Source: Cellulomonas gilvus ATCC 13127 (GTDB lineage Bacteria > Actinomycetota > Actinomycetes > Actinomycetales > Cellulomonadaceae). From it: a stretch of DNA of 64,000 nucleotides. Of the stretch, positions 53,325 to 61,840 are shown one piece after another (the first letter of the stretch is position 1; the number at the start of each line of letters is the position of its first letter). Location of the stretch: NCBI RefSeq assembly GCF_000218545.1, contig NC_015671.1:3100001-3164000 (forward strand), read 5' to 3'. Below the pieces are notes generated by a model, which was not told where the DNA came from, searched no databases, and was given only the letters and a program-made list of their open reading frames with translations. The position numbers and the translations under genes were made by a program.

Positions 53325-56318
53325 TCAGACCCGGCCGTCGTCGATCTGCTCGTCGATGACCGTGCCGCCCAGGATCTGCGCGACGAGCGGCGCACCGACC
53401 AGCCCCGACGACGCGACGTCCGGGTCGTCAGGCGACAGGTCGTCGTACAGGTCGGGCGGCGGGCCGGACGGTGCCGCGGCCGGCTCGGGCCGGGGGGCTG
53501 CGGCCGCCGCGGCCGCGAGTCGCTGCGCCCGCGCGAACGCCGACTCGGGTCCGGAAGGCACGGGCGGGCGCACGCGCTCGGCCGGCGCCGCGGCCGGTGT
53601 CGTCGGTGCCGGGACGCGTCGCTGCTCCGTCACGTCCGGACCCGCGCCGTGCGACGACGGCGCCTCCGGGGCCGGCGCGTCCTTGGGCTCGTCGTGCGCG
53701 GGCGGCTCGACGTCAGCGGCGGGACGGCTCGGTGCTGCCGTCGCGGGCGCCGGGTCGCCCCAGGACGCGGCCGCGTCAGCGGGGCTGATCACGCCCGGCA
53801 CGCTCGGCACGGCACGCGCAGCGGGCGCAGCGGGCGCAGCGGGCGCGGCTCGCGGGGCCTCCTGGGGCCGGGCCGGCCGGTCCGGTCCGTCTGTCGCGGT
53901 CGACGACGGTCGGCCAGCGGGCGCGTGGCGCTCCGTCGGTGCGGGCGTCGCCCACGGGTCCTCGGGCTCCTCGCCCGGGACCCAGCCGTCGGGGTCGGCT
54001 TGCGCCTCGCCGCCGGGTGCAGCCCCGGGTGCCGGGGCCGACGGCGCCGACGAGGTCGCGCGCCGGTGGCCCTCCTGGTCGTCGTCGTCCGACGAGCGGG
54101 TCGCCGCCGGCCGGCCCGAGGGTGCGCCGGGACGCGAGGACGGTGCGCGCACCTCGGGTCCCGAGCCGGAGCGCGGTGCGGCGGGACGCTGCGAAGGGGC
54201 ACGTCCGGCCGAGCCGTGGCCGGCCGGACCGCCCCCGCCCTCGCCCGCGGAGGCCTCCACGCGCACGTCGAAGCCGAGCGTCTCGCGCACCGCTCGGGCC
54301 ACCACGTCGGCGTGCGGGCCGTTGCGGAACGTGTTCGCGAGCTCGGGTGTGGTGAACGCGAGCCGGAGCGTGGTCGCATCGAGCTCGGCGACCTGGGCGT
54401 TGTTCGGGTCGACGAGCGCGCCCGTGACCCGGCGCAGCGAGCGCACGGTGTCGAGCACCTCGGGCCAGCGTCGGCGCAGCGTCTCGGTCTCGCCCGAGAC
54501 CCCGGAGGGTGCGGGGACGAACGGCGCGTCCTCGACCGGCGCGTCGAGCGCGGCGCGCGCCGCCTCGGGCACGGCCACCTCGCCGCCGACCACGGCGGGG
54601 TCCGCCAGAGCCGGATCGGCCGGAAGGATGGCGCCCGCGTCGGCGGTGGTCTGCTCGTCGGTCGTGCGGTCGGGGCCACCCGGCTCGTCGGACGCGACCA
54701 CGCGGGCGGCACCCGTCGGCGCGGGTCCGCCGACCACGGGCTCCGAGTCCGCGGCCTCGGCGGGTGCAGGCGCGGGCTCGGCAGGTGCGGGCTCGGGCTC
54801 GGCAGGTGCGGGCTCGGCGGGAACGGGCGCGGACGTGGTCGGTGCCGGCCCGGCGGGGACGGCGGCCACGGCAGGCGCGGAGGCGGCGGGCACGGAGGCG
54901 ACGGGCTCAGCCGGAGCGGGGGCGGCGAGCGGTCCGGCGGCGGATGCTCCCGCGTCGTCGCGGGGCGCGGGTCGCGCGGCATCCGGGCTCGCCGGGCTCG
55001 ACGCCGATCCGCCGGATCGGTGCGCCGCGAGCGCGGCTCGCGCCGCGGCAGCACCGCTGACACCGCCCAGGCTCGGGCGTTCGGGAGCCGGGGTGGCGGC
55101 GGTCGCGGGCGACGCCGCAGCGGGCGCGGCGACGGGCGCCGGCCCCGCGGGCAGCCCACGCTCCAGGCGGTCGAGCCGCGCGGCCAGGCCGGTGCTCGCG
55201 TCGTCGGCGGCGGGGAGCAGCAGCCGGGCCATGAGCAGCTCGAGGTGCAGGCGCGGGGACGTGGCGCCGGTCATCTCGGTCAGGGCCGCGTTCGCCAGAT
55301 CCGCTGACCGGGACAGCTCGGTGGCGCCCAGACGCGCGGACTGCACGCGCATCGAGGCCAGCTGGTCCTCCGGCAGGCCGCGCAGCGCGGCACCGGCGGC
55401 GTCCCCGGCGGCGTCGATGACGATGAGGTCCCGCAACCGCTCGAGCAGGTCCTCGACGAACCGTCGCGGCTCGTGGCCGGTCGAGATCACGCGCTCGACC
55501 ACACGGAACGCCGCGGCGCCGTCACGCGCGGCGATCGCGTCCACCAGGTCGTCCAGCAGGGAGGACTGCGTGTACCCGAGCAGCGCAGCGGCTCCCGCGT
55601 ACTCGAGCCCGGCCTCGTCGGAGCCCGCGATGAGCTGGTCCAGCACCGACAGGGTGTCCCGCACCGAGCCGCCGCCGGCCCGCACCACGAGCGGCAGGAC
55701 GCCGCCCCCCACGGGCACGCTCTCCGCGTCGCACAGCTGCTCGAGGTAGGGCAGCAGCACGTCCGGCGGGACCAGGCGGAACGGGTAGTGGTGGGTGCGC
55801 GAGCGGATGGTGCCGATGACCTTGTCCGGCTCCGTCGTCGCGAACACGAACTTCACGTGGGGCGGCGGCTCCTCGACGATCTTGAGCAGCGCGTTGAAGC
55901 CCTGCGGCGTCACCATGTGCGCCTCGTCGAGGATGAAGATCTTGAAGCGGTCCCGTGCGGGGGCGAACGTGGCGCGCTCGCGCAGCTCACGCGCGTCGTC
56001 GACGCCACCGTGGCTCGCCGCGTCGATCTCGACGACGTCGAGGCTGCCCGGCCCGCCGCGCGCGAGCTCGACGCATGACGGGCACACGCCGCACGGGGTG
56101 TCCGTGGGCGACGCCTCGGTGTTCTGCGCGCAGTTCAGGATCCGCGCGAGGATGCGCGCGCTCGTCGTCTTGCCGCAGCCGCGCGGTCCCGAGAAGAGGT
56201 AGGCGTGGTTGACCTGACCCGTGCGCAGCGCCTGCCGCAGCGGCGCGGTGACGTGGTCCTGGCCGATCACCTCGGCGAACGTCTCCGGCCGGTAGCGGCG
56301 GTACAGCGCTGTCGTCAC
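53325..56318 (-). CDS. dnaX: DNA polymerase III subunit gamma/tau
   Basis: A 997-residue clamp-loader subunit. The AAA+ domain has Walker A GPRGCGKTT (residue about 45), a zinc module C...CGVCPSC, Walker B/DEAH (FILDEAH) and sensor motif FATTEP with SRTHHYPF. Domain III ends near 370. The remaining 600 residues are an extremely Ala/Pro-rich low-complexity region with a more ordered patch (about 670-780, ETLRRRWPEVLDTVRSLRR), probably the polymerase-binding tau segment. GTG 56318 gives the canonical TTALYRRYRPETF start. Confidence 0.93.
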   Translation of the reverse strand: MTTALYRRYRPETFAEVIGQDHVTAPLRQALRTGQVNHAYLFSGPRGCGKTTSARILARILNCAQNTEASPTDTPCGVCPSCVELARGGPGSLDVVEIDAASHGGVDDARELRERATFAPARDRFKIFILDEAHMVTPQGFNALLKIVEEPPPHVKFVFATTEPDKVIGTIRSRTHHYPFRLVPPDVLLPYLEQLCDAESVPVGGGVLPLVVRAGGGSVRDTLSVLDQLIAGSDEAGLEYAGAAALLGYTQSSLLDDLVDAIAARDGAAAFRVVERVISTGHEPRRFVEDLLERLRDLIVIDAAGDAAGAALRGLPEDQLASMRVQSARLGATELSRSADLANAALTEMTGATSPRLHLELLMARLLLPAADDASTGLAARLDRLERGLPAGPAPVAAPAAASPATAATPAPERPSLGGVSGAAAARAALAAHRSGGSASSPASPDAARPAPRDDAGASAAGPLAAPAPAEPVASVPAASAPAVAAVPAGPAPTTSAPVPAEPAPAEPEPAPAEPAPAPAEAADSEPVVGGPAPTGAARVVASDEPGGPDRTTDEQTTADAGAILPADPALADPAVVGGEVAVPEAARAALDAPVEDAPFVPAPSGVSGETETLRRRWPEVLDTVRSLRRVTGALVDPNNAQVAELDATTLRLAFTTPELANTFRNGPHADVVARAVRETLGFDVRVEASAGEGGGGPAGHGSAGRAPSQRPAAPRSGSGPEVRAPSSRPGAPSGRPAATRSSDDDDQEGHRRATSSAPSAPAPGAAPGGEAQADPDGWVPGEEPEDPWATPAPTERHAPAGRPSSTATDGPDRPARPQEAPRAAPAAPAAPAARAVPSVPGVISPADAAASWGDPAPATAAPSRPAADVEPPAHDEPKDAPAPEAPSSHGAGPDVTEQRRVPAPTTPAAAPAERVRPPVPSGPESAFARAQRLAAAAAAAPRPEPAAAPSGPPPDLYDDLSPDDPDVASSGLVGAPLVAQILGGTVIDEQIDDGRV

Positions 56319-56376
56319 CCCCCGAACCCTAGACGCCGGGACCCACACGCGACGACGCCTCCGCACACCCGTGAGG

Positions 56377-57024
56377 TCACCCGAGCGCGACCCATCCCGC
56401 GAGCAGCACCACGAGGCCCGAGCCCGCGGGCGCGGACCAGTCATGCCACCGCGCGCCCAGCCGTCCCCCGGCCCACGCGCCCGCGACCGCGAGCCCGCAC
56501 TGCCAGCCGAGCGACGCGGCCCCCGCGCCGACCGCGAACGCCACCAGGGCCCCCGGATCCGTGCCCAGCTGCCCGGCCAGGCCGGTGGCAACGGTCGCGA
56601 AGATCAGCGCGGTCGCCGGGTTGAGGAGGGTCACGACGACGAACCGCGCCCAGACCCGGACCTGCCGCGGGTCTGCGGCGCCGTCCTCCCGAACCGCCGG
56701 CCCGATGCCGTTCGCGCCCCGGCCCAACCACCACCGCACCACCCCGGCCAGCCCGACCGCCGCGAGCACAGCCGCACCACCCACCCGCAGCTGGTCCTCG
56801 TGACCGGACAGCATCCGGGTCACCTGGGCCCCGAGCAGGACAGCGAGCACCGCGTAGAGCAGGTCCACCGTCGCGACACCGGCCGCCGCTGCGAGCCCGG
56901 CCGGCCGCCCGCGCACCAGCGACTCCCGCACGACCAGGACCGCCACCGGCCCGACGGGCACCGCGACCGACAGCCCCGCGACGATGCCGAGGGCGAGCGC
57001 GGCGAGGACGGCGGTGGTGGTCAT
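56377..57024 (-). CDS. LysE-family amino acid exporter
   Basis: A 215-residue exporter of the LysE/RhtB superfamily. Six spans are visible, starting with LGIVAGLSVAVPVGPVAVLVVR, and the family motif NPATALIF is in the fourth. It should export an amino acid or analogue. ATG 57024 fits the first span. It diverges from an Lrp-type regulator, the classical LysE-LysG-like arrangement, although here the regulator is of Lrp/AsnC type. Confidence 0.85.
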   Translation of the reverse strand: MTTTAVLAALALGIVAGLSVAVPVGPVAVLVVRESLVRGRPAGLAAAAGVATVDLLYAVLAVLLGAQVTRMLSGHEDQLRVGGAAVLAAVGLAGVVRWWLGRGANGIGPAVREDGAADPRQVRVWARFVVVTLLNPATALIFATVATGLAGQLGTDPGALVAFAVGAGAASLGWQCGLAVAGAWAGGRLGARWHDWSAPAGSGLVVLLAGWVALG

Positions 57025-57176
57025 GCGCGCATCGTCGGGCCTGCGCCGCGCTCGCCGCGAGGCGCGGCGGCGACATCCGCTGTCGCACGACCAATTCGCG
57101 CGGTCATTCGGCGTCTCAAGACGCCACGCCCGCGCCTCAGCCGCACAATGCGCTGCGGACTGACACACTCGTCGGC

Positions 57177-57605
57177 ATGGACCGGATCGACGAGGCGATC
57201 CTGCGCGAGCTCACGGCCGACGCGCGGCTGCCGTTCCGCGAGCTCGGCGCCCGGGTCGGCCTGTCCGCGAACGCCACCGCGGCGCGCGTGCGGCGCCTGC
57301 AGGAGGACGGCGTGATCCGCGGGTTCACGGTGGTCCGGGGGTCGTCGGCCGGCTCGTCGTCCGCGGGGCTCGAGGTGTTCGTGGAGGTGCGGCTGGCGGA
57401 CGGGACCACCAACGAGGCGTTCACCACCGCGGTCTCGACGCAGTTCCCGCAGGTCACCGACGCCGTGCACGTCACGGGCGCCTACGACTACCTGCTCCAC
57501 GCGGTGGTCCCCGACGCCGCCGCGCTGGACCTGCTGGTGCGGCGCCTCAAGCGCGATGCCGGCGCCGCACAGACGTTCACGCGCCTGGCCCTGCGGGGGT
57601 CGTGA
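57177..57605 (+). CDS. Lrp/AsnC-family regulator
   Basis: A 142-residue regulator: an N-terminal helix-turn-helix (IDEAILRELTADARLPFREL, VGLSANATAARVRRLQEDG) and a C-terminal RAM ligand-binding domain containing VTDAVHVTGAYDYLLHAVV. It probably senses an amino acid and controls the divergent LysE exporter. Its stop overlaps the next gene's GTG (GTGA). Confidence 0.87.
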   Translation: MDRIDEAILRELTADARLPFRELGARVGLSANATAARVRRLQEDGVIRGFTVVRGSSAGSSSAGLEVFVEVRLADGTTNEAFTTAVSTQFPQVTDAVHVTGAYDYLLHAVVPDAAALDLLVRRLKRDAGAAQTFTRLALRGS

Positions 57606-58273
57606 CCGTGCACGTCCGCGCCACCACCTCCGCCGACGACCTCGCGCGGGTCTATGCCGACGTGCTGCGCCCGTCCTTCCCCGACGACGAGCTGGCCGAC
57701 CTGGCCGTGCTGCAGCACCAGCTCACGGCGGGCCACCTGCACGTGGTGGTCGCCGAGGAGGCCGGGGCGCTGCGCGGGGCCGCGCTCGGCGAGTGGTTCC
57801 CGGAGCAGGGCGTGCTCCTGCTCGCGCACCTGGCCGTCGCGCCGGGCGGCCGGGGCGGTGGCGTGGGCGGTGCGCTGCTGGACGGCGCGGTGGCGGCGTG
57901 GCGTGCGGAGCTGGACCCGTGGCTCGTCGTGGCCGAGGTCGAGGACCCGGCGGTGCACCCCGGCTCACCGGCGCACGGCGACCCGACCGCGCGCCTGCGC
58001 TTCTACCAGCGGCGCGGCGCGCGCGTGCTCCCCGTGCCCTACGTGCAGCCCGCGCTGCGACCCGGCGGCGCACGCGTCCCGGGCCTGCTCCTGCTCGCGC
58101 TGGCGGTCCGGGAGGACCGGCTCGCGGGCGTCGAGCCCGACGGCACCTGGCTGATCCCCACGCCACCGCTCGACGACTTCCTGCGGGCCTACTACACGTC
58201 GGCCGAGGGCAGGGCGCCGGCGTCACTCCCCTGGCCCCCGCTGCCGCCCACACTCGCGGCGCGCCCGGGCTGA
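57602..58273 (+). CDS. GNAT-family acetyltransferase
   Basis: A 223-residue protein whose first 140 residues fit the GNAT fold: LAHLAVAPGGRGGGVGGALL (the acetyl-CoA loop RGGGVG) and LRFYQRRGARV near the end of the fold. Substrate is unknown. GTG 57602 is coupled to the stop of the Lrp-type gene. The C-terminal 60 residues are Pro-rich. Confidence 0.8.
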   Translation: MTVHVRATTSADDLARVYADVLRPSFPDDELADLAVLQHQLTAGHLHVVVAEEAGALRGAALGEWFPEQGVLLLAHLAVAPGGRGGGVGGALLDGAVAAWRAELDPWLVVAEVEDPAVHPGSPAHGDPTARLRFYQRRGARVLPVPYVQPALRPGGARVPGLLLLALAVREDRLAGVEPDGTWLIPTPPLDDFLRAYYTSAEGRAPASLPWPPLPPTLAARPG

Positions 58274-58299
58274 CGGGCTGCGGCGCCCCGGCACGCAAA

Positions 58300-58392
58300 G
58301 GACCCCCCGTGCACCCGCCAGAGCTCACCTGCCCTTGCTGCCTTCCGGCCCTGGGGGGGTTCAGCGAGATGACGCCGCACGAGGGGTCTGCC
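58300..58392 (-). ncRNA. ffs: Signal recognition particle RNA (4.5S type)
   Basis: On the minus strand the sequence contains the SRP domain IV core GGGCCGGAAGGCAGCAAGGG, with the GGAA tetraloop and the asymmetric AGCA loop that binds Ffh. The distal arms GACCCC...GTGC (about 58390-58375) and GCACGGGGGGTCC close the hairpin. The ends are approximate. It lies between the acetyltransferase and the ATPase gene. Confidence 0.92.
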
Positions 58393-58412
58393 GCTCAGCC
58401 TAACGCAGCCCG

Positions 58413-59159
58413 TCAGGCACCCAGCACGTGCCGCAGGTACCGCTCGGGCGCGTCCAGGAACCCGCGCCAGCCGACGACGAGCTCGAGGTCCTCCCACGCC
58501 GCCTGCCGCAGCCCCCACGGCCCGACCTCGTAGATCGTCGCGCCCGGCAGCGCCGCGAGCAGGGGCGAGTGCGTCGAGAGGATCACCTGCGAGTCCTGCT
58601 GCACCAGGCCGTGCAGGTGCTCCAGCAGCGCCAGGCACCCCGTGAAGGACAGTGCGGACTCCGGCTCGTCCAGCACGTACAGGCCGGGGTGGAGCATGCG
58701 CGTGCCGACCAGCTCCAGGAACGACTCGCCGTGCGACATCGCGTGCAGCCCGCCGCTGCCGATGCCGTCCAGGTACGTGTAGTGCCCGTGCATGGTCTCC
58801 GCGCGCAGGAAGAACCCGCGTCGCGGCGCTCCGGCACCCCGCACCAGCGAGATCTCCCGCGCGAACGCCGACTCCGTGGCGTGCGTCCGGTGCGTCGACG
58901 CCGTGGTCCCGCCCTCCACGCCCAGCCCGAACGCCGCCGCGACGCCCTCCACCAGCGTCGACTTGCCCGCCCCGTTGTCCCCGACCAGCACCGTGACCGC
59001 CGTCAGGTCCCACCCCTGCTCGAGCACCTGCCGGACCGCGGGCACGTCGCGGTGCCAGTCCGCGCCGGCGCCGTCGTCCTCGTCCGACGAGCCCGGCGCC
59101 TCCCGCGCCTGCACCCGGCGCACGGGCAGGCTGCTCCACGGACCGCTGCGCGCCACCAT
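58413..59159 (-). CDS. SMC-like AAA ATPase
   Basis: A 248-residue P-loop ATPase: Walker A VGDNGAGKST, a degenerate signature (AMSHGESFLEL), Walker B LYVLDEPESAL and the switch His in ILSTHSPLL. It resembles small AAA_21/RecF-like ATPases of unknown function that often accompany nucleases or transport proteins. ATG 59159 is chosen, as the upstream start adds only Gly/Trp-rich residues. It is downstream of no obvious partner and adjoins the SRP RNA gene. Confidence 0.75.
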   Translation of the reverse strand: MVARSGPWSSLPVRRVQAREAPGSSDEDDGAGADWHRDVPAVRQVLEQGWDLTAVTVLVGDNGAGKSTLVEGVAAAFGLGVEGGTTASTHRTHATESAFAREISLVRGAGAPRRGFFLRAETMHGHYTYLDGIGSGGLHAMSHGESFLELVGTRMLHPGLYVLDEPESALSFTGCLALLEHLHGLVQQDSQVILSTHSPLLAALPGATIYEVGPWGLRQAAWEDLELVVGWRGFLDAPERYLRHVLGA

Positions 59160-59275
59160 GCCCGCACCCCACCACACACGACCCACACCGCACGGTTCGG
59201 GAGGCCCGCGATCCTCCGCTAGACTCTTGCGCGCAACGCGGACGAGCCGGCCTGGGGCTGGCAGCGCACGCGTCT

Positions 59276-59360
59276 GGAGGATTCGCCTAGTGGCCTATGG
59301 CGCACGCTTGGAAAGCGTGTTGGGTGAAAGCCCTCGGGGGTTCGAATCCCCCATCCTCCG
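59276..59360 (+). tRNA. tRNA-Ser(GGA)
   Basis: An 85-base class II tRNA: acceptor arms GGAGGAT and ATCCTCC, anticodon arm CGCTTGGAAAGCG giving anticodon GGA, a long variable arm (TTGGGTGAAAGCCC) and T-arm GGGTTCGAATCCCCC. No CCA is encoded. The foreign-looking segment begins just downstream, so this tRNA is a likely integration site. Confidence 0.95.
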
Positions 59361-59371
59361 CCGTCCGAAGC

Positions 59372-59403
59372 GCCCGTGACCTGCAGCGATGTAGGTGACG
59401 GGC
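59372..59403. terminator. Hairpin after tRNA-Ser
   Basis: GCCCGTGACCT and AGGTGACGGGC pair with one mismatch around a 10-base loop, twelve bases after the tRNA. Position fits its terminator; the T-run is weak. Confidence 0.6.
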
Positions 59404-59514
59404 CCTTCGCCGTCTACGGGTACGGGTGGTCGGCAAGGCCGCGGCGGCGGCTCTGGTAGCAGTTTGCAGTCCAAGCGGCCCGTCTGGGTGGTGCCGTCGC
59501 GGCATGATCGACCC

Positions 59515-61281
59515 ATGACTGTGGAGACGCCGCCCCCGCCCGTCGCGCTGACCGAAGATCAAGTCTTCTCGGGCGGAGCAGCTTCCGGGTACCTCCAAAT
59601 TGCCAAGTGGAAAACGCCCGTCACGTACTTCGTCGGCAGGAACGGGAGTGGAAAGTCTCGCACCGCCCGCGCGGTTGCCGACACGACGGGGGGGAGGCTG
59701 CTCTCAACCGACCGACTTACCGGGCTGATGTCCTTCAACGACTATGGATGGGGCTCAGTCCCGTCGGCCTACAAAGGCGTGCCTCTAGGCGAGCCTCAGC
59801 GCCAGCACATCCAACAAGTTTCGCGGTCAGCGGGCAGCGCGACCGATGATCTGTACGCGCTAAGAGAGCAACCCGAGGTCGCCCTCAGGGTTGCGGCGTT
59901 CGTCCGTCGCGCCCTAGGCCGCGCTATCGACCTTCGCGAAAGCGCAGGCTTCCTGGACCCCTATGTGCGCGTTGGCGACGCCGAGTACTCACTTCTTCGC
60001 GACGAGGGGCATGGCCTCCGCGAACTCGTCGTGCTTCTCTCCGCAGCATACAGAAGGGACTGGACCCTCCTTGTAGTTGACGAGCCTGAGTTGCACCTCC
60101 ATCCATCGATGGTCCGACTTTGGCTCACGGAACTGAACCGAGAGTGCCGGGACTCTGGTAGGCGGGCTCTCATTGTGACGCACGAACCCAGTGTCATCCG
60201 GCCTACGAGCCATGAGGATCTTGGAAGCGTCTACTACTTTCAGCAGGGCAGACCTCCGCTCGCAATGAGCGAGGCTGTGCTCCCCGTCCAGGCGCAGCGA
60301 GTTACCGCGTCATTGGTCCGCTATCCGACTCTCGTGAGCCAACTGGCGTTCGCGCCGCGGCCCGTCCTGGTCGAAGGCGCCCACGACATCGCCGCTCTCA
60401 CAACGGCGCTCAAGCGCGGCCAGGCGCCGGAGGTCGCCGCTCAGACCGAGATCGTCGAGTGTGGCGGCAGTGGCGGAGTGGCCCTGTGGTTCGAGATCTG
60501 CGGCAAGCTCGGAATTGACGTAAGAGGCATCGTCGACCTTGACGCGCTGCTTGACTCAGAAGTCCAACGCGTAATGGACGCGCGGCCGGAGGTAACCGCC
60601 CGCTACGAGACCGAGCTTGCGGCGGAACCGGCCCGCACTAGCACAGTCCTTCGACCACTGCTTCAGGGAGCAGACAAGGCTGACATCCCCGCTGATGGCC
60701 GTAGCCGTAGTCGCTGGTTGACGACAGCAATGGGCGGTTCTGCCGGCCACAGCGCGCGCCGGGACAAGTTGCTCGAGATCTGGCGTGACGCTGGTTTGTG
60801 GGCACATCCACAGGGCACTTTGGAGGACGTTCTCGGCATCAGAGACAAGGGAGCGGAGCCCGCGAGGTCTGCAGCGTCTTCCCCGGGTGTCATCGATGCC
60901 GTCTCCGCCTGGTGCGCGTACGACTTAGACCCCGCAGGCGATGTCGAGGTACTCCTGAACGTCGCCGTTGAACGCGTTGCACATGCGTTGATGGAGGCGA
61001 TGCGAACGAGCCCGGGCCAAGTCTTCTTCGCGCCGGTCGGCCAGAGCGCTGTCGGTGACTCTCGCCTCGTCCAGGTCAGGCACCAGGGAGGCGACACGTA
61101 CAGGATCACCGTCCGCGCGCCTGCGCAATTCGAAGGCTACTGGCTGGATTTCTCGAGGGAGACTCCTTCGACCAAGCTTGTGTTGCGGCCTCCCTCAGCC
61201 GGACCCAAAGAGGCCGTTGCCGCGACCGACGAGGCTGACGGATCCGGGGCCCAACCCCAGAGCAACTCGCCCGGCTGGTAG
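59515..61281 (+). CDS. OLD-family-like ATPase with TOPRIM nuclease domain
   Basis: A 588-residue protein. The N-terminal SMC/RecF-like ATPase has Walker A GRNGSGKS (41-48), a signature-like LLRDEGHGLRELVVLL, Walker B LLVVDEPELHLHP and a His switch (IVTHEPS). The C-terminal TOPRIM part has PVLVEGAHDIAALTTAL (metal Glu) and the acidic pair in GIVDLDALLD. This is the architecture of OLD-family nucleases and of GajA, many of which act in phage defence. No GajB helicase is adjacent. Codon use is less GC-rich than the neighbours, and it follows tRNA-Ser. Start ATG 59515 lacks a strong ribosome site. Confidence 0.8.
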   Translation: MTVETPPPPVALTEDQVFSGGAASGYLQIAKWKTPVTYFVGRNGSGKSRTARAVADTTGGRLLSTDRLTGLMSFNDYGWGSVPSAYKGVPLGEPQRQHIQQVSRSAGSATDDLYALREQPEVALRVAAFVRRALGRAIDLRESAGFLDPYVRVGDAEYSLLRDEGHGLRELVVLLSAAYRRDWTLLVVDEPELHLHPSMVRLWLTELNRECRDSGRRALIVTHEPSVIRPTSHEDLGSVYYFQQGRPPLAMSEAVLPVQAQRVTASLVRYPTLVSQLAFAPRPVLVEGAHDIAALTTALKRGQAPEVAAQTEIVECGGSGGVALWFEICGKLGIDVRGIVDLDALLDSEVQRVMDARPEVTARYETELAAEPARTSTVLRPLLQGADKADIPADGRSRSRWLTTAMGGSAGHSARRDKLLEIWRDAGLWAHPQGTLEDVLGIRDKGAEPARSAASSPGVIDAVSAWCAYDLDPAGDVEVLLNVAVERVAHALMEAMRTSPGQVFFAPVGQSAVGDSRLVQVRHQGGDTYRITVRAPAQFEGYWLDFSRETPSTKLVLRPPSAGPKEAVAATDEADGSGAQPQSNSPGW

Positions 61282-61840
61282 CGCGTCATGATGGCCTGCG
61301 CCGTCCAGCCGAAACTGCTCATCACCACCCGCTGGTCGCGGCCCGCACCAGTCCGGCGACGGTCAGCTTCTGGCGCAGTTCGATGATGCGGGTGCGTGCG
61401 TGCTCGTCGGTGGCTCTCGGGGTGGAGTGCGGGCGCCTGGATCGGGGCTCGAGGCCGTCCAGTCAGGTCTGCTGTTCGAGTGGGCGCCAGCCGGCTCAGG
61501 CGGTCAATGCCACTTGGGCGGGAGGGTACGACGTGCGGAACTCAGCGGTGGGCACCGTCAACGACTCCGCTCACGGAGTCCCGTTCGGTGCCTGACCGTC
61601 CACGGCGGCGCGAGTCGATCCGAATCCCCTCGGTAGGCTCGAACGGGGACCGCTACGACCATCCCGGCATCGAGCGCTTCCTGGTCCGGAAGCATGCTGC
61701 GTCGACAATCCTCCCCGGCTGGATCGGACCCATAGAGTTCGAGAAGAGACAACCGATCACCGTAGCCAAGCCGACTCCACGGAACCGGGCGCACACCCAG
61801 AGACCCAATGAGCCAGGGCGACTCACTGGCATCGGCAGCG
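61282..61840. other. Gap between convergent defence-type genes, with a gene remnant
   Basis: About 560 bases with no intact gene. On the minus strand, roughly 61322-61440 reads as the C-terminal end of a protein (HARTRIIELRQKL, then VAGLVRAATSGW and a stop), probably a remnant of an earlier mobile or regulatory gene. Short open frames on the plus strand lack any recognised feature. Base composition is intermediate between the island and the chromosome. Confidence 0.35.

Noticed and set aside
52027..55749. A 1240-residue open frame antisense to dnaX and recR
   Set aside because: It is a GC-skew shadow: the minus-strand frames encode clear DnaX and RecR motifs, and the antisense product is Ala/Ser/Arg low complexity.
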